Of a stretch of DNA of 58,624 nucleotides, positions 27,339 to 36,902 are shown piece by piece. The DNA lies in the NCBI GenBank assembly GCA_017540355.1, contig JAFYBE010000018.1, forward strand, positions 1 through 58,624, given 5' to 3'. Source of the stretch: Lachnospiraceae bacterium. GTDB lineage: Bacteria; Bacillota; Clostridia; Lachnospirales; Lachnospiraceae. The notes beneath the pieces are model-generated. The model was given only the letters and a program-made list of their open reading frames with translations. It was not told where the DNA came from and ran no database searches. Position 1 is the first letter of the stretch; each line of letters opens with the position of its first letter. The position numbers and the translations under genes were made by a program.

Positions 27339-28664
27339 TTATTCCTCGGCCTCTGACCGAATCTTCTTCATGTGCTCTTTGATCTTTACTTCGTAACCGT
27401 TATCCGAAGGCTTGTAAAACTCCCTGCCGTCAAGTTCATACGGAAGGTACTGCTGCTTCACATAGTGGTTCTTATAATCGTGTGCGTACTTATATCCTGT
27501 TCCGTGTCCCAACTTGGCTGCTCCCTTATAATGCGCATCCTGCAAATGAGGCGGAACGGGAAGTGAACCCGTCTCCTTAACTGCATCCATTGCCTCATAT
27601 ATACCGCATGAAGTGTTCGACTTGGGCGCCGTGGCTATGTAGGTCGCCGCCTGTGCCAGAATAAGCTGGCTTTCGGGCATTCCGACTCTCTCAACCGCCT
27701 GTGCCGCAGCCACAGCCACTACAAGTGCCTGCGGATCAGCATTACCCACATCTTCCGATGCACAAATCATTATTCTTCTTGCTATAAACTTAACGTCCTC
27801 ACCCGCATACAGCATCTTGGCCAGATAGTAAAGCACCGCATCGGGATCCGAGCCCCTCATGCTCTTGATAAAGGCGGATATCGTATCGTAATGATTATCA
27901 CCCGTCTTATCGAATCTTACAACTCTCTTCTGTATGCATTCCTCTATGATGGGAAGCGTTATATGAATCTTACCGTCCTCTGACTTATCCGTCGTAAGAA
28001 CCGCAAGTTCTATGGAATTAAGCGCATGTCTCGCATCTCCGCCCGATATATCGGCAAGTGCCTCAAGCGCTTCATCGCTAATATCCGCATTATATGCGCC
28101 AAGACCTCTTTCATTATCGCTTAATGCCCTGTTTATCAATGTCTTGATATCATCAGTATCAAGCGGCTTAAGTTCAAATATCATGGAACGCGAGATCAAA
28201 GCTCCGTTGACCTCAAAGAACGGATTCTCCGTCGTGGCTCCTATAAGGATAAGCGTTCCGTCTTCGACAAAGGGTAAGAGATAATCCTGCTGCCCCTTAT
28301 TGAATCTGTGTATCTCGTCTATAAACAGTATGGTCTTCTTGCCGTACATTCCGGCAGTCTGCTTGGCCTGCTCAACGACCTCTTCCATGTCCTTTTTACC
28401 CGAAGTCGTGGCGTTGATCTGCTTAAACTCACTGCTGGTGGTCCCCGCTATGACCTTGGCAAGAGTGGTCTTGCCCGTGCCCGGCGGTCCGTAGAATATA
28501 AGGCTGCTAAGCTTATCCGCCTTGATCGCACGGTATAACAGCTTATCCTTGCCCACGATATGCTGTTGTCCAACTATTTCATCGAGAGTCCTGGGTCTGA
28601 GTCTTGCTGCAAGCGGCGACTCCTTCTCCTTATTACTCTCTCTCATATAATCAAAAAGATCCAT
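27339..28664 (-). CDS. rarA: Replication-associated recombination protein RarA (MgsA)
   Basis: 441-residue AAA+ ATPase related to clamp loaders and active at stalled replication forks. The N-terminus PLAARLRPRTLDEIVGQQH is diagnostic for RarA/MgsA. Walker A is GPPGTGKTTLA, Walker B is LFIDEIHRFNKGQQD, sensor 1 is GATTENPFF. The C-terminal oligomerisation domain includes SMRGSDPDAVLYYLA, also characteristic. The start lies three bases after the DUF4250 gene with a weak ribosome binding site, implying coupling. Confidence 0.96.
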   Translation of the reverse strand: MDLFDYMRESNKEKESPLAARLRPRTLDEIVGQQHIVGKDKLLYRAIKADKLSSLIFYGPPGTGKTTLAKVIAGTTSSEFKQINATTSGKKDMEEVVEQAKQTAGMYGKKTILFIDEIHRFNKGQQDYLLPFVEDGTLILIGATTENPFFEVNGALISRSMIFELKPLDTDDIKTLINRALSDNERGLGAYNADISDEALEALADISGGDARHALNSIELAVLTTDKSEDGKIHITLPIIEECIQKRVVRFDKTGDNHYDTISAFIKSMRGSDPDAVLYYLAKMLYAGEDVKFIARRIMICASEDVGNADPQALVVAVAAAQAVERVGMPESQLILAQAATYIATAPKSNTSCGIYEAMDAVKETGSLPVPPHLQDAHYKGAAKLGHGTGYKYAHDYKNHYVKQQYLPYELDGREFYKPSDNGYEVKIKEHMKKIRSEAEE

Positions 28665-28666
28665 AT

Positions 28667-28840
28667 CTACTTAAATTGATTATTATCCTTATTGTATCTG
28701 TAGCCGACCGCACCAAGCTTACTTACTATCTCATCCTTATCAACGTCAAGATTGTCACACAGTGAATCAAAGCTGTTGTATTCGTCTCTCAACTTCATAT
28801 TGATAAAGCTTAAAAGCATCATCGGATCATTAGGTATCAT
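28667..28840 (-). CDS. DUF4250 small protein
   Basis: 57 residues beginning MIPNDPMMLLSFINMKLRD, which I recognise as the DUF4250 family of Clostridia. The start ATG at 28840 has GGAG six bases upstream; an ATG at 28852 is less well placed. It is a compact charged helical protein with no membrane segment or known activity. The segment LCDNLDVDKDEIVSKLGAVGY looks like a small helix-turn-helix, so nucleic-acid binding is conceivable but unproven. It lies between lysR (67 bp) and rarA (2 bp). Confidence 0.85.
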   Translation of the reverse strand: MIPNDPMMLLSFINMKLRDEYNSFDSLCDNLDVDKDEIVSKLGAVGYRYNKDNNQFK

Positions 28841-28907
28841 ATTATTCTCCATCCGCAAAACACTTGTATTATAGCCTATGACCGCCTTTACCACAATATA
28901 CAAATGA

Positions 28908-29783
28908 TTATTCCTTGCAATATGTCTCCCAGAACTTCTCCGCAACCATGGATAACTTACGTTCCTTATCGCGGATACATACATATGTGGCGAAAACATC
29001 GGGAGAAACTATGCGCTTAACGGTTATGTCCTCTCCTATATAATCGGCCACCGCACCGGGGAATATCGATATGCCTACTCCCTTCCTCGTAAGTTCTATC
29101 GCATTCTGCATATGCGCCAGGCGGCATACTATCCTCGGAACTATATCAAGAGGAGCGAACCAGTCTTCAATCTCCTTAAGTCTTGAAGCTCTTGAGGGAA
29201 TTAAAAGTCCGTATGGAGCAAGTCTTGATAATTCGACGGTGTCTCCGGGGATAAGCGCAAGCGGATGATCGCTTGGCATGATTGCAACCCATGGCTCCTT
29301 ATATACTTCCACACCTTCAAGCGATTCTTCATCAAAAGGTGCCGTGATCAGACCTATCTCACACAGTCCGTTGTGAATCCTCTGGACAATGTCATCGGTA
29401 TTACCGTTCCAGAGATTGAATTCCACATGCGGATATTCCTGCGCAAAACCGGCTATCCAGCCTGAGAGTATCTGCGGAGCCTTGGCTTCTACCGTTGCAA
29501 GATAAAGTATACCCTGCAAGCCCTCGCTCATATCTCTTATATCTTCTATCGAGCGGTCGGACAATGCGGCAATCTGACTCGCATACTGTCTGAAACGCAC
29601 ACCGGCTTCCGTAAGCGTCACGCCATGATTCTTACGTTCAAAAAGCTTGGCGTCAAGTTCTTCCTCAAGATCTCTTATCTGACGGCTTAAGGGTGGCTGT
29701 GCGATAAGCAGCTTATCCGCGGCCTTTGTAAAACTCCCCTCTTCCGCTACCGTAAGAAAGTATCTTATATGCCTTAATTCCAT
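28908..29783 (-). CDS. LysR-family transcriptional regulator
   Basis: 291 residues. The N-terminal winged helix (1-60: ELRHIRYFLTVAEEGSFTKAADKLLIAQPPLSRQIRDLE) is typical, with the PPLSRQI recognition helix common to the CbbR/CatR/BenM-like branch. The remainder is the periplasmic-binding-like co-inducer domain. GAGGG lies seven bases before ATG. It has a strong promoter of its own. Possible targets are the divergent short ORF or the downstream rarA and malic enzyme genes; regulation of carbon metabolism is a guess. Confidence 0.94.
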   Translation of the reverse strand: MELRHIRYFLTVAEEGSFTKAADKLLIAQPPLSRQIRDLEEELDAKLFERKNHGVTLTEAGVRFRQYASQIAALSDRSIEDIRDMSEGLQGILYLATVEAKAPQILSGWIAGFAQEYPHVEFNLWNGNTDDIVQRIHNGLCEIGLITAPFDEESLEGVEVYKEPWVAIMPSDHPLALIPGDTVELSRLAPYGLLIPSRASRLKEIEDWFAPLDIVPRIVCRLAHMQNAIELTRKGVGISIFPGAVADYIGEDITVKRIVSPDVFATYVCIRDKERKLSMVAEKFWETYCKE

Positions 29784-29842
29784 CGCTATTCCCTCTTTGT
29801 AAAGTTTGTCCTGATATACCTGTAAGGTATTGCCACTATTAC

Positions 29843-29871
29843 ATTATATGTATTTTACACTAACAAGTCAA
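29843..29871 (-). promoter_or_regulatory. lysR promoter
   Basis: Minus strand: TTGACT, 17 bases, TATAAT, almost consensus, about 60 bases before the lysR start. ATTACAT and ATGTAAT half-sites flank it and could be a LysR operator. Confidence 0.8.
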
Positions 29872-29966
29872 TCTGATATGATGTAATCAGAAAGAGGGAA
29901 GAACCTCAAAAAACAGAACTTATTGGTATAGTTTAAGGGTTGATACAGTAAAAGGAGGTACGGTTA

Positions 29967-30044
29967 TGAAGAGATTATTTGAAATTATTGAGAAGGCAAT
30001 GGAAGAGTATTACGACACATTCGCAAGGTAAGTTGTCCTTATAA
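29967..30044 (+). CDS. Candidate very short ORF with strong ribosome binding site
   Basis: An AAAGGAGGT sequence, a near-perfect Shine-Dalgarno, lies six bases upstream of an ATG starting MKRLFEIIEK. The frame closes at about codon 25 just before a bidirectional terminator. The first half is amphipathic and helix-forming. It is divergent from lysR and convergent with clpB. No known family was recognised. The exact C-terminus depends on a few bases I could not check a second time, and the unit could instead be a small RNA with a fortuitous ribosome binding site. Confidence 0.45.
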
Positions 30045-30082
30045 AATCGGTATTCACAATAAATAGTGTTGTCATACTTAAG

Positions 30083-30111
30083 AAAGCCCCGCGGTATAGC
30101 CACGGGGCTTT
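30083..30111. terminator. Bidirectional terminator between the short ORF and clpB
   Basis: AAAGCCCCG pairs with CGGGGCTTT around 11 bases. It serves clpB from the right and the plus-strand short transcript from the left. Confidence 0.85.
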
Positions 30112-30142
30112 CGTCTGTCTTGTTTATGGATTTGATCACATC

Positions 30143-32722
30143 TTATTCAATCGATGCAGTCAGTTCATTATCTTTTACGTCGATCCTGATAGTTCGTCCC
30201 TCGTCTATGTCACCTTCAAGGATAAGCTTAGCAGACAGAGTCTCGACATATTTTTGCATGTAACGCTTAAGCGGCCTTGCTCCGTATATCGGATCGTAGG
30301 CATTGTCGGCTATGAAGGTCTTGGCCGCATCGGATAAAGCTATGCTTATGTCACGGTCTGCAAGACGCTTGTTAAGGTCATTAAGAACAAGGTCTACTAT
30401 TCCGCCTATATTGTCCTTGGTAAGCGGCTTAAACAGTATGGTCTCATCCAGTCTGTTAAGGAATTCGGGTCTGAAATGAGCTCTTAACTCATCCATAACC
30501 GCCTTCTCGGCCTCGGGACGGATTGAACCGTCAGCGTCTATTCCGTCTATCAAATACTGCGCGCCGATATTGGATGTCATGATAAGAATCGTGTTCTTAA
30601 AGTCCACGGTCCTGCCCTGGCTGTCTGTTATTCGGCCGTCATCAAGCACCTGCAGCAGGACATTGAACACATCGGGATGAGCCTTCTCGACTTCATCAAA
30701 AAGCACGACAGAATAAGGCTTACGGCGAACCGCCTCTGTAAGCTGGCCGCCCTCATCATATCCGACATATCCGGGAGGCGCTCCGATAAGTCTGGATACG
30801 GAGTACTTCTCCATATATTCGGACATATCGATACGTACCATGTTATTCTCATCATCAAATAAGGCTTCGGCCAGGCTTTTGGCAAGTTCGGTCTTACCAA
30901 CACCCGTAGGTCCGAGGAATAAGAACGAACCTATGGGCTTGCTCGGATCCTTTATACCCGCCTTGGACCTTATGATCGCCTCGGTAACCTTGGTAACGCC
31001 CTCATCCTGTCCTATGACTCTCTTATGGAGTTCCTCATCCAGATGCAGGGTCTTGTTACGCTCGGATTCACCAAGCTTACTAACCGGGATTCCCGTCCAG
31101 CGCGATACTATTCTTGCTATCTCTTCATCCGTTACAGCCTCATGGACAAGCTTCATCTTGCCGCCCACCGCGGCTTCCTCGGATTCAAGGTTCCTTATTA
31201 CCTCAGGCAGAATGCCGTATTCAAGTTCACCGGCTTTCTCGTAATCGCCCTCTCTTTTGGCTATCTCTATGTCATTTTTAAGCTGCTCTCTCTGCTCTCT
31301 TAACCTTGAAAGCTTATCGACTGCAGCCTTCTCATTGTCAAGTTCGGCCTTTTTAACGTTATACTCATCCTGAAGTTCGGCAAGCTCTTTCTGTAAATCC
31401 GCAAGACGCTCCTTTGAAAGCTTATCCTCTTCTTTTTTAAGGGCCGCCTCTTCTATCTGAAGCTGAGTGATCTTACGACTCATCTCATCCATCTCGGCAG
31501 GCATAGAATCCATCTCGGTCTTGATAAGCGCACATGCCTCATCCACAAGGTCTATGGCCTTATCCGGCAGGAATCTGTCGCTTATATATCTGTGAGAAAG
31601 GGTTGCCGCAGATACGAGCGCATTGTCAAGGATCTTAACATGATGGTAATTCTCATACCTTTCCTTAAGACCTCTTAAAATGGATATAGTATCCTCGACC
31701 GTAGGTTCATCCACCATAACGGGCTGGAATCTTCTCTCCAAAGCCGCATCCTTCTCTATATACTGCCTGTACTCATTAAGAGTGGTGGCACCTATACAGT
31801 GAAGCTCTCCTCTTGCAAGCATGGGCTTAAGCATATTGCCGGCATCAAGCGCTCCGTCCGTCTTGCCGGCACCCACTATCGTATGAAGCTCATCAATGAA
31901 TAAGATGATCTCGCCGTCGCTGTTTTTAACATCTTCAAGCACGGCCTTAAGTCTTTCCTCGAATTCACCTCTGTACTTGGCACCCGCCACAAGCGCGCCC
32001 ATATCCAGGGCAAATATCTTCTTATCCATAAGAGACTGAGGTACGTCTCCTCTTGCTATTCTTCCGGCCAGGCCTTCGGCTACGGCTGTCTTGCCGACAC
32101 CGGGTTCACCTATAAGTACCGGATTGTTCTTGGTCTTACGCGAAAGTATGCGGATCACGTTACGGATCTCTTCGTCACGGCCTATTACCGGGTCAAGCTT
32201 CTGATCCCTGGCCTTGGCCACAAGCTCCTGACCGTACTTCTCTAAGGTATCGTATGTAGCTTCGGGATTGTCGCTTGTCACGGTATGATTACCCCTGACT
32301 GCAGCCAGAGCCTGAAGGAAACGCTCTCTTGTAATGCCGTATTCATTAAATATTGATTTAACTTCTGCATTGGGATTCTTAAGTATGCTTAAGAAGATAT
32401 GCTCAACAGATACATATTCATCTCCCATCTGCTTGGCCTCATCTTCGGCAGTTATAAGTACCTTATTAAGAGCCTGGCTTACATAGGGCTGACCACCCTG
32501 TACCTTGACTCTTTTATCCAATGCCTGCTCAATCCTCTTTTTAAATTCAGAGAATCTGATCTCCATCTTCTCTATAAGTTTGGCTATAAGGCTGTCTTCT
32601 ATTGTAATTAAAGAGTAGAGAAGATGCTCCTCGTCTATCTCCTGATTACCGTATTCGATGGCAACCTTATCCATGTTCTGAACCGCTTCTATGGATTTCT
32701 GTGTGAATTTTCCGATATTCAT
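30143..32722 (-). CDS. clpB: Chaperone ClpB (protein disaggregase)
   Basis: 859-residue Hsp100 disaggregase that works with DnaK. Clp-N repeats (about 1-145), AAA+ module 1 (Walker A GEPGVGKT near 205), a long coiled-coil middle domain (about 405-525, rich in K/E/L heptads) and AAA+ module 2 (GPTGVGKT near 605). The coiled coil and the lack of an LGF/IGF ClpP-docking loop distinguish it from ClpC. An AAGGAGGT site precedes the ATG. It is a single-gene unit with a terminator behind it and a CIRCE operator in front. Confidence 0.97.
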   Translation of the reverse strand: MNIGKFTQKSIEAVQNMDKVAIEYGNQEIDEEHLLYSLITIEDSLIAKLIEKMEIRFSEFKKRIEQALDKRVKVQGGQPYVSQALNKVLITAEDEAKQMGDEYVSVEHIFLSILKNPNAEVKSIFNEYGITRERFLQALAAVRGNHTVTSDNPEATYDTLEKYGQELVAKARDQKLDPVIGRDEEIRNVIRILSRKTKNNPVLIGEPGVGKTAVAEGLAGRIARGDVPQSLMDKKIFALDMGALVAGAKYRGEFEERLKAVLEDVKNSDGEIILFIDELHTIVGAGKTDGALDAGNMLKPMLARGELHCIGATTLNEYRQYIEKDAALERRFQPVMVDEPTVEDTISILRGLKERYENYHHVKILDNALVSAATLSHRYISDRFLPDKAIDLVDEACALIKTEMDSMPAEMDEMSRKITQLQIEEAALKKEEDKLSKERLADLQKELAELQDEYNVKKAELDNEKAAVDKLSRLREQREQLKNDIEIAKREGDYEKAGELEYGILPEVIRNLESEEAAVGGKMKLVHEAVTDEEIARIVSRWTGIPVSKLGESERNKTLHLDEELHKRVIGQDEGVTKVTEAIIRSKAGIKDPSKPIGSFLFLGPTGVGKTELAKSLAEALFDDENNMVRIDMSEYMEKYSVSRLIGAPPGYVGYDEGGQLTEAVRRKPYSVVLFDEVEKAHPDVFNVLLQVLDDGRITDSQGRTVDFKNTILIMTSNIGAQYLIDGIDADGSIRPEAEKAVMDELRAHFRPEFLNRLDETILFKPLTKDNIGGIVDLVLNDLNKRLADRDISIALSDAAKTFIADNAYDPIYGARPLKRYMQKYVETLSAKLILEGDIDEGRTIRIDVKDNELTASIE

Positions 32723-32777
32723 ATGGTTACCTCCTTACTGAATATTTGTTATATAATAAGTCCCCTTTCAAGAACTA

Positions 32778-32805
32778 ATTATAGTACAAAATTAGCACTC
32801 GTCAA
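32778..32805 (-). promoter_or_regulatory. clpB promoter
   Basis: Minus strand: TTGACG, 16 bases, TATAAT. The -35 lies within the CIRCE element, so HrcA binding would block RNA polymerase. The leader is about 50 bases. Confidence 0.82.
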
Positions 32806-32818
32806 TAACGAGTGCTAA
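32792..32818 (-). promoter_or_regulatory. CIRCE operator (HrcA binding site)
   Basis: TTAGCACTC, nine bases, GAGTGCTAA: a perfect match to the CIRCE inverted repeat bound by the heat-shock repressor HrcA. It overlaps the clpB -35, indicating that clpB is in the HrcA regulon. hrcA is not in this window. Confidence 0.97.
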
Positions 32819-32859
32819 TAATTTTGATAAAATATTTATAAACTGCTTAAATCACAGGC

Positions 32860-34359
<1,500 letters not shown>

Positions 34360-34391
34360 TTAATCCTGATTTAGCCCTGGTTACCCGGTGC

Positions 34392-34877
34392 CTACATCGG
34401 CGGTCCCTGTATCCCGTTAAGCTTAAGAGATAATTTAAGGAAAACCGGCATCAATATAAATATGAGTATATATGCCACTATTAAGCTTACTACAAGCGAG
34501 CTTAAAAACATCGGTAAAAACGGCATCTGTGCGCCGTGAGCCGTTGCGTTCCTGTATGCCAGGAATACCATCGCAAGCGTTATTACCGGTGTATATATAA
34601 GGTCCGACACGAGGGTGTCGATAAGTCGTGCTTTAAGTGAACGAGGACCGCCGTTTTTAGCGTGGATGGAATCTGATATCTTCTTCATGGGTACAATGAA
34701 TCCGATAACAAGGCTTATGATCGTGCTTACCACAAAGCTTATGAGCCATCCGGGCACGCTGAAAGCTCCGGACTGACGGCTTCCGAGCAGATTGCCTACA
34801 AGTGACAGGCAAAAGCTTAATGTCACTCCCATAAATACACTTACGGTCATTCCGACTTTCTTCATCTTCGCTTCCAT
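34392..34877 (-). CDS. Small membrane protein with four predicted spans
   Basis: 161 residues with hydrophobic segments near 10-30, 43-64, 90-108 and 122-148, a KKVGM N-terminus and a short cytoplasmic loop with SIHAKNGGPRSLKARL. The pattern resembles DUF2798-like small membrane proteins, but I cannot confirm the family. GGAGG eight bases before ATG 34877. The start overlaps the end of the HD-GYP gene by 16 bases, so the two are probably coupled and may act together at the membrane. Confidence 0.8.
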   Translation of the reverse strand: MEAKMKKVGMTVSVFMGVTLSFCLSLVGNLLGSRQSGAFSVPGWLISFVVSTIISLVIGFIVPMKKISDSIHAKNGGPRSLKARLIDTLVSDLIYTPVITLAMVFLAYRNATAHGAQMPFLPMFLSSLVVSLIVAYILIFILMPVFLKLSLKLNGIQGPPM

Positions 34878-36106
34878 GTATCAGCCCTCCTCTTCTTCGG
34901 GGTCCTTGCTGCTGTCCTTAAGATGCCGGTGTAGAATTCGTTGCTGTCAAGCAGCTCTAACATACACTCGACAACTTCCGGATCAAACTGTGTACCGGAA
35001 TTATTCTTAAGTTCCTCTATTATCTTATCCTTCGTAAGTCTCGGTCTGTAACATCTGTCCGAACTCATGGCGTCATATGAATCAGCCACACAGATGATAC
35101 GTGCCAGGAAAGGAATATTCTCTCCCGCAAGTCCGATGGGATATCCCGTTCCGTCGTAGTGCTCATGGTGATACCTTGCACCTTCCGCTATTCCTTCGAT
35201 AGCCGAGAAATCCTTAAGAATCTCAGCACCCTTGGCAGCATGCGTCTCGATTATAGCACGCTCATCCGGCGTAAGCTTTCCGGGCTTGTTAAGAATCTCA
35301 TCGGGGATATATATCTTACCTATGTCATGCAAAAGCGCTATGTAGTATATGAGCTCGACATCTCTTTCAGGGAGCTTAAGCTTCTTGGCAAGTTCCTTGG
35401 AATAATATGCGACTCTCATCGAATGACCCTTGGTAGAGGGGTCCTTGGTATCGATAAAGTTGGAGAAAGTCTGCATGGTCTGCAGGATAATGATCTTATC
35501 CTCATCACTTTCTCTCTTTAAAGGAGCAAGCCTTGTCTCAACCACGATTGATGATAAGAGGATTACGCCCAAAGCGATGGATAAAAGAACATTGAACCAA
35601 TACAGCTTGTAATCTCTCATCTGATATACGGGTTGGAAAGTAAAAGTAATCTCCTCTATCTCACGGACCTCTGAACTTATGATGATAAATCCGAAAGTCT
35701 GAATATCATTAGCCTGTACATCCACGTTATGCTCAACGCTTGAAACGCGCATGATATTGTCGTTAAGAGCATATTCTATGTTCCATGAATCCGACAATCT
35801 GGCTTCCTTGGGCAGCTTGATGTCCGCATACCAGTTCGTGATGTTCTGAGATGTATTGTTATGGATTACGGCATCATACTGGATACCGTATTCATCGGGA
35901 CCTTCCTGCCATTCCTTGGAATGCTTAAGCGTAACAAAAACATCATCATCCGAATCATCGTCCATCTGATGTCTCTGTTCTATCGTCATGGTTATGGGAA
36001 TTGATACCTTGTGCTCAAGATAGCTGTAGATCAGCATATTGAAAATGACAAATACTCCGTATATGAAGATTGCCAGACCGTTCTTCTTAAACATGTGATT
36101 GTACAC
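34862..36106 (-). CDS. Membrane HD-GYP phosphodiesterase with CBM2-like extracellular domain
   Basis: Up to 414 residues; the start is GTG 36106 or ATG 36094. A first membrane span (about 11-29) leads to an extracellular region containing a segment (about 70-143) patterned like a family-2 carbohydrate-binding module: alternating strands, N-N-T-S-Q-N-I-T-N-W at 83-92, S-W-N at 107-109, and a closing F-G-F at 138-140. A second span (168-188) precedes a cytoplasmic HD-GYP domain with H260-D261, the HHEHYDGTGYP motif (GYP 321-323) and the C-terminal GTQFDPEVV motif, all needed for c-di-GMP hydrolysis. Inferred role: lowering c-di-GMP in response to an outside ligand, perhaps a polysaccharide. Own promoter upstream. 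Confidence 0.88.
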   Translation of the reverse strand: MYNHMFKKNGLAIFIYGVFVIFNMLIYSYLEHKVSIPITMTIEQRHQMDDDSDDDVFVTLKHSKEWQEGPDEYGIQYDAVIHNNTSQNITNWYADIKLPKEARLSDSWNIEYALNDNIMRVSSVEHNVDVQANDIQTFGFIIISSEVREIEEITFTFQPVYQMRDYKLYWFNVLLSIALGVILLSSIVVETRLAPLKRESDEDKIIILQTMQTFSNFIDTKDPSTKGHSMRVAYYSKELAKKLKLPERDVELIYYIALLHDIGKIYIPDEILNKPGKLTPDERAIIETHAAKGAEILKDFSAIEGIAEGARYHHEHYDGTGYPIGLAGENIPFLARIICVADSYDAMSSDRCYRPRLTKDKIIEELKNNSGTQFDPEVVECMLELLDSNEFYTGILRTAARTPKKRRADTWKRR

Positions 36107-36155
36107 CTGTCCTCTTATTAACTCCGACCTTCCCCTTTATACATAATATAAGGAT

Positions 36156-36184
36156 AATGTACTATTTCCTATAATAAATGTCAA
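36156..36184 (-). promoter_or_regulatory. Promoter of the HD-GYP gene
   Basis: Minus strand: perfect TTGACA, 17 bases, TACATT. It points at the HD-GYP, small membrane protein and glpK genes. Confidence 0.7.
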
Positions 36185-36229
36185 ATCATTTAGTCCTTAT
36201 GTACGAGTCAGAATAATTTAAAAAAGGTA

Positions 36230-36257
36230 TTGACATCCGCAAATTATATGATAACAT
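36230..36257 (+). promoter_or_regulatory. Promoter of the metal-efflux operon
   Basis: TTGACA at 36230-36235, 16 bases, TAACAT at 36252-36257 with TG one base upstream (extended -10). The operator palindrome starts within the -10, as expected for an ArsR-family repressor. Confidence 0.78.
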
Positions 36258-36287
36258 GAACATATGAACAGTTATTCATATGTTCAT
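36256..36287 (+). promoter_or_regulatory. ArsR/SmtB-type operator palindrome
   Basis: A perfect 13-bp inverted repeat, ATGAACATATGAA and its complement, around a 6-base centre. The inner part (36262-36281) has the TGAA-N6-TTCA core of SmtB/CzrA-family sites; the outer ATGAAC/GTTCAT half-sites could add a second dimer. It covers the predicted transcription start. Confidence 0.88.
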
Positions 36288-36315
36288 ATCGGGTATGTAT
36301 ACAGGAGGAAAATTT

Positions 36316-36609
36316 ATGATCAGGTTGCCGGATGACGACACACTCAACAAGCTTTCCGAATTCTACAAGGTTTTCGGAGATTATACGCGAGTCAAGCTCT
36401 TATGCCTTTTAAGGCAGGGCGAGATGTGTGTACAGGACATTGCCGATTCTTTGGGCATGACGCAGTCAGCGATTTCACATCAGTTGCGCGTACTTAAGTC
36501 CATATCCCTCGTGAACGGACGAAGGGAAGGCAAGACCGTCTTCTACTCACTTGCGGATGACCATATATCCGGAATACTTGATATGGGACTTGAACACATC
36601 AACGAATAG
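36316..36609 (+). CDS. ArsR/SmtB-family metal-responsive repressor
   Basis: 97 residues from ATG 36316, with AGGAGG seven bases upstream; the frame is open further back but covers the operator. The winged helix is typical (VKLLCLLRQGEMCVQDIADSLGMTQSAISHQLRVLK). The alpha-5 metal site has the pattern D81-x-H83-x10-H94-x2-E97, identical in spacing to the zinc/cobalt site of SmtB and CzrA. Only one cysteine lies in the alpha-3 ELCVCD-like motif (MCVQD), so the cadmium/lead-type alpha-3 site appears absent. Prediction: released from DNA by Zn(II) or Co(II). First gene of a three-gene operon. Confidence 0.93.
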   Translation: MIRLPDDDTLNKLSEFYKVFGDYTRVKLLCLLRQGEMCVQDIADSLGMTQSAISHQLRVLKSISLVNGRREGKTVFYSLADDHISGILDMGLEHINE

Positions 36610-36621
36610 CAGGAGGATCAC

Positions 36622-36846
36622 ATGAACAAATTATTTATTTTGGAAGACCTTGATTGCGCACACTGCGCAGGTAAGATTGAAGAGGAGACAGCAAAGATTG
36701 CGGGTGTTATCAGCAGCAAGTGCACTCTTTTAACACAGAAGCTCAAGCTGGAATTGGCTGATGACGCCGATGTTTCCGCTGTAACCAAAGAAGTTAAATC
36801 TATAGTTAATAAATTCGAGCCTGATGTGACCGTAATCGAAAAATAA
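36622..36846 (+). CDS. Heavy-metal-associated (HMA) domain protein
   Basis: A 74-residue single ferredoxin-like HMA domain with the metal-binding motif DCAHCAGK (C12, C15) after the first strand. The aspartate before the CxxC resembles Zn/Cd-type N-terminal domains (D-C-x-x-C) rather than the GMTCxxC of copper chaperones. AGGAGG precedes the ATG, 12 bp after the repressor gene. It probably passes metal to, or regulates, the P-type ATPase encoded 56 bp downstream, which itself lacks an HMA domain. Confidence 0.92.
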   Translation: MNKLFILEDLDCAHCAGKIEEETAKIAGVISSKCTLLTQKLKLELADDADVSAVTKEVKSIVNKFEPDVTVIEK

Positions 36847-36902
36847 TACTGAACCTGCCGCTTTAAGGCAGGATTATACGTCAGATATCCCGGAGGAGCA
36901 CA

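Noticed and set aside
30143-32722. A second clpC
   Set aside because: The long coiled-coil middle domain and absence of an LGF/IGF ClpP-docking loop identify ClpB.
36622-36846. A copper chaperone (CopZ)
   Set aside because: The motif is DCAHC rather than GMTCxxC, and the neighbouring pump has the Zn/Cd signature in its last helix.
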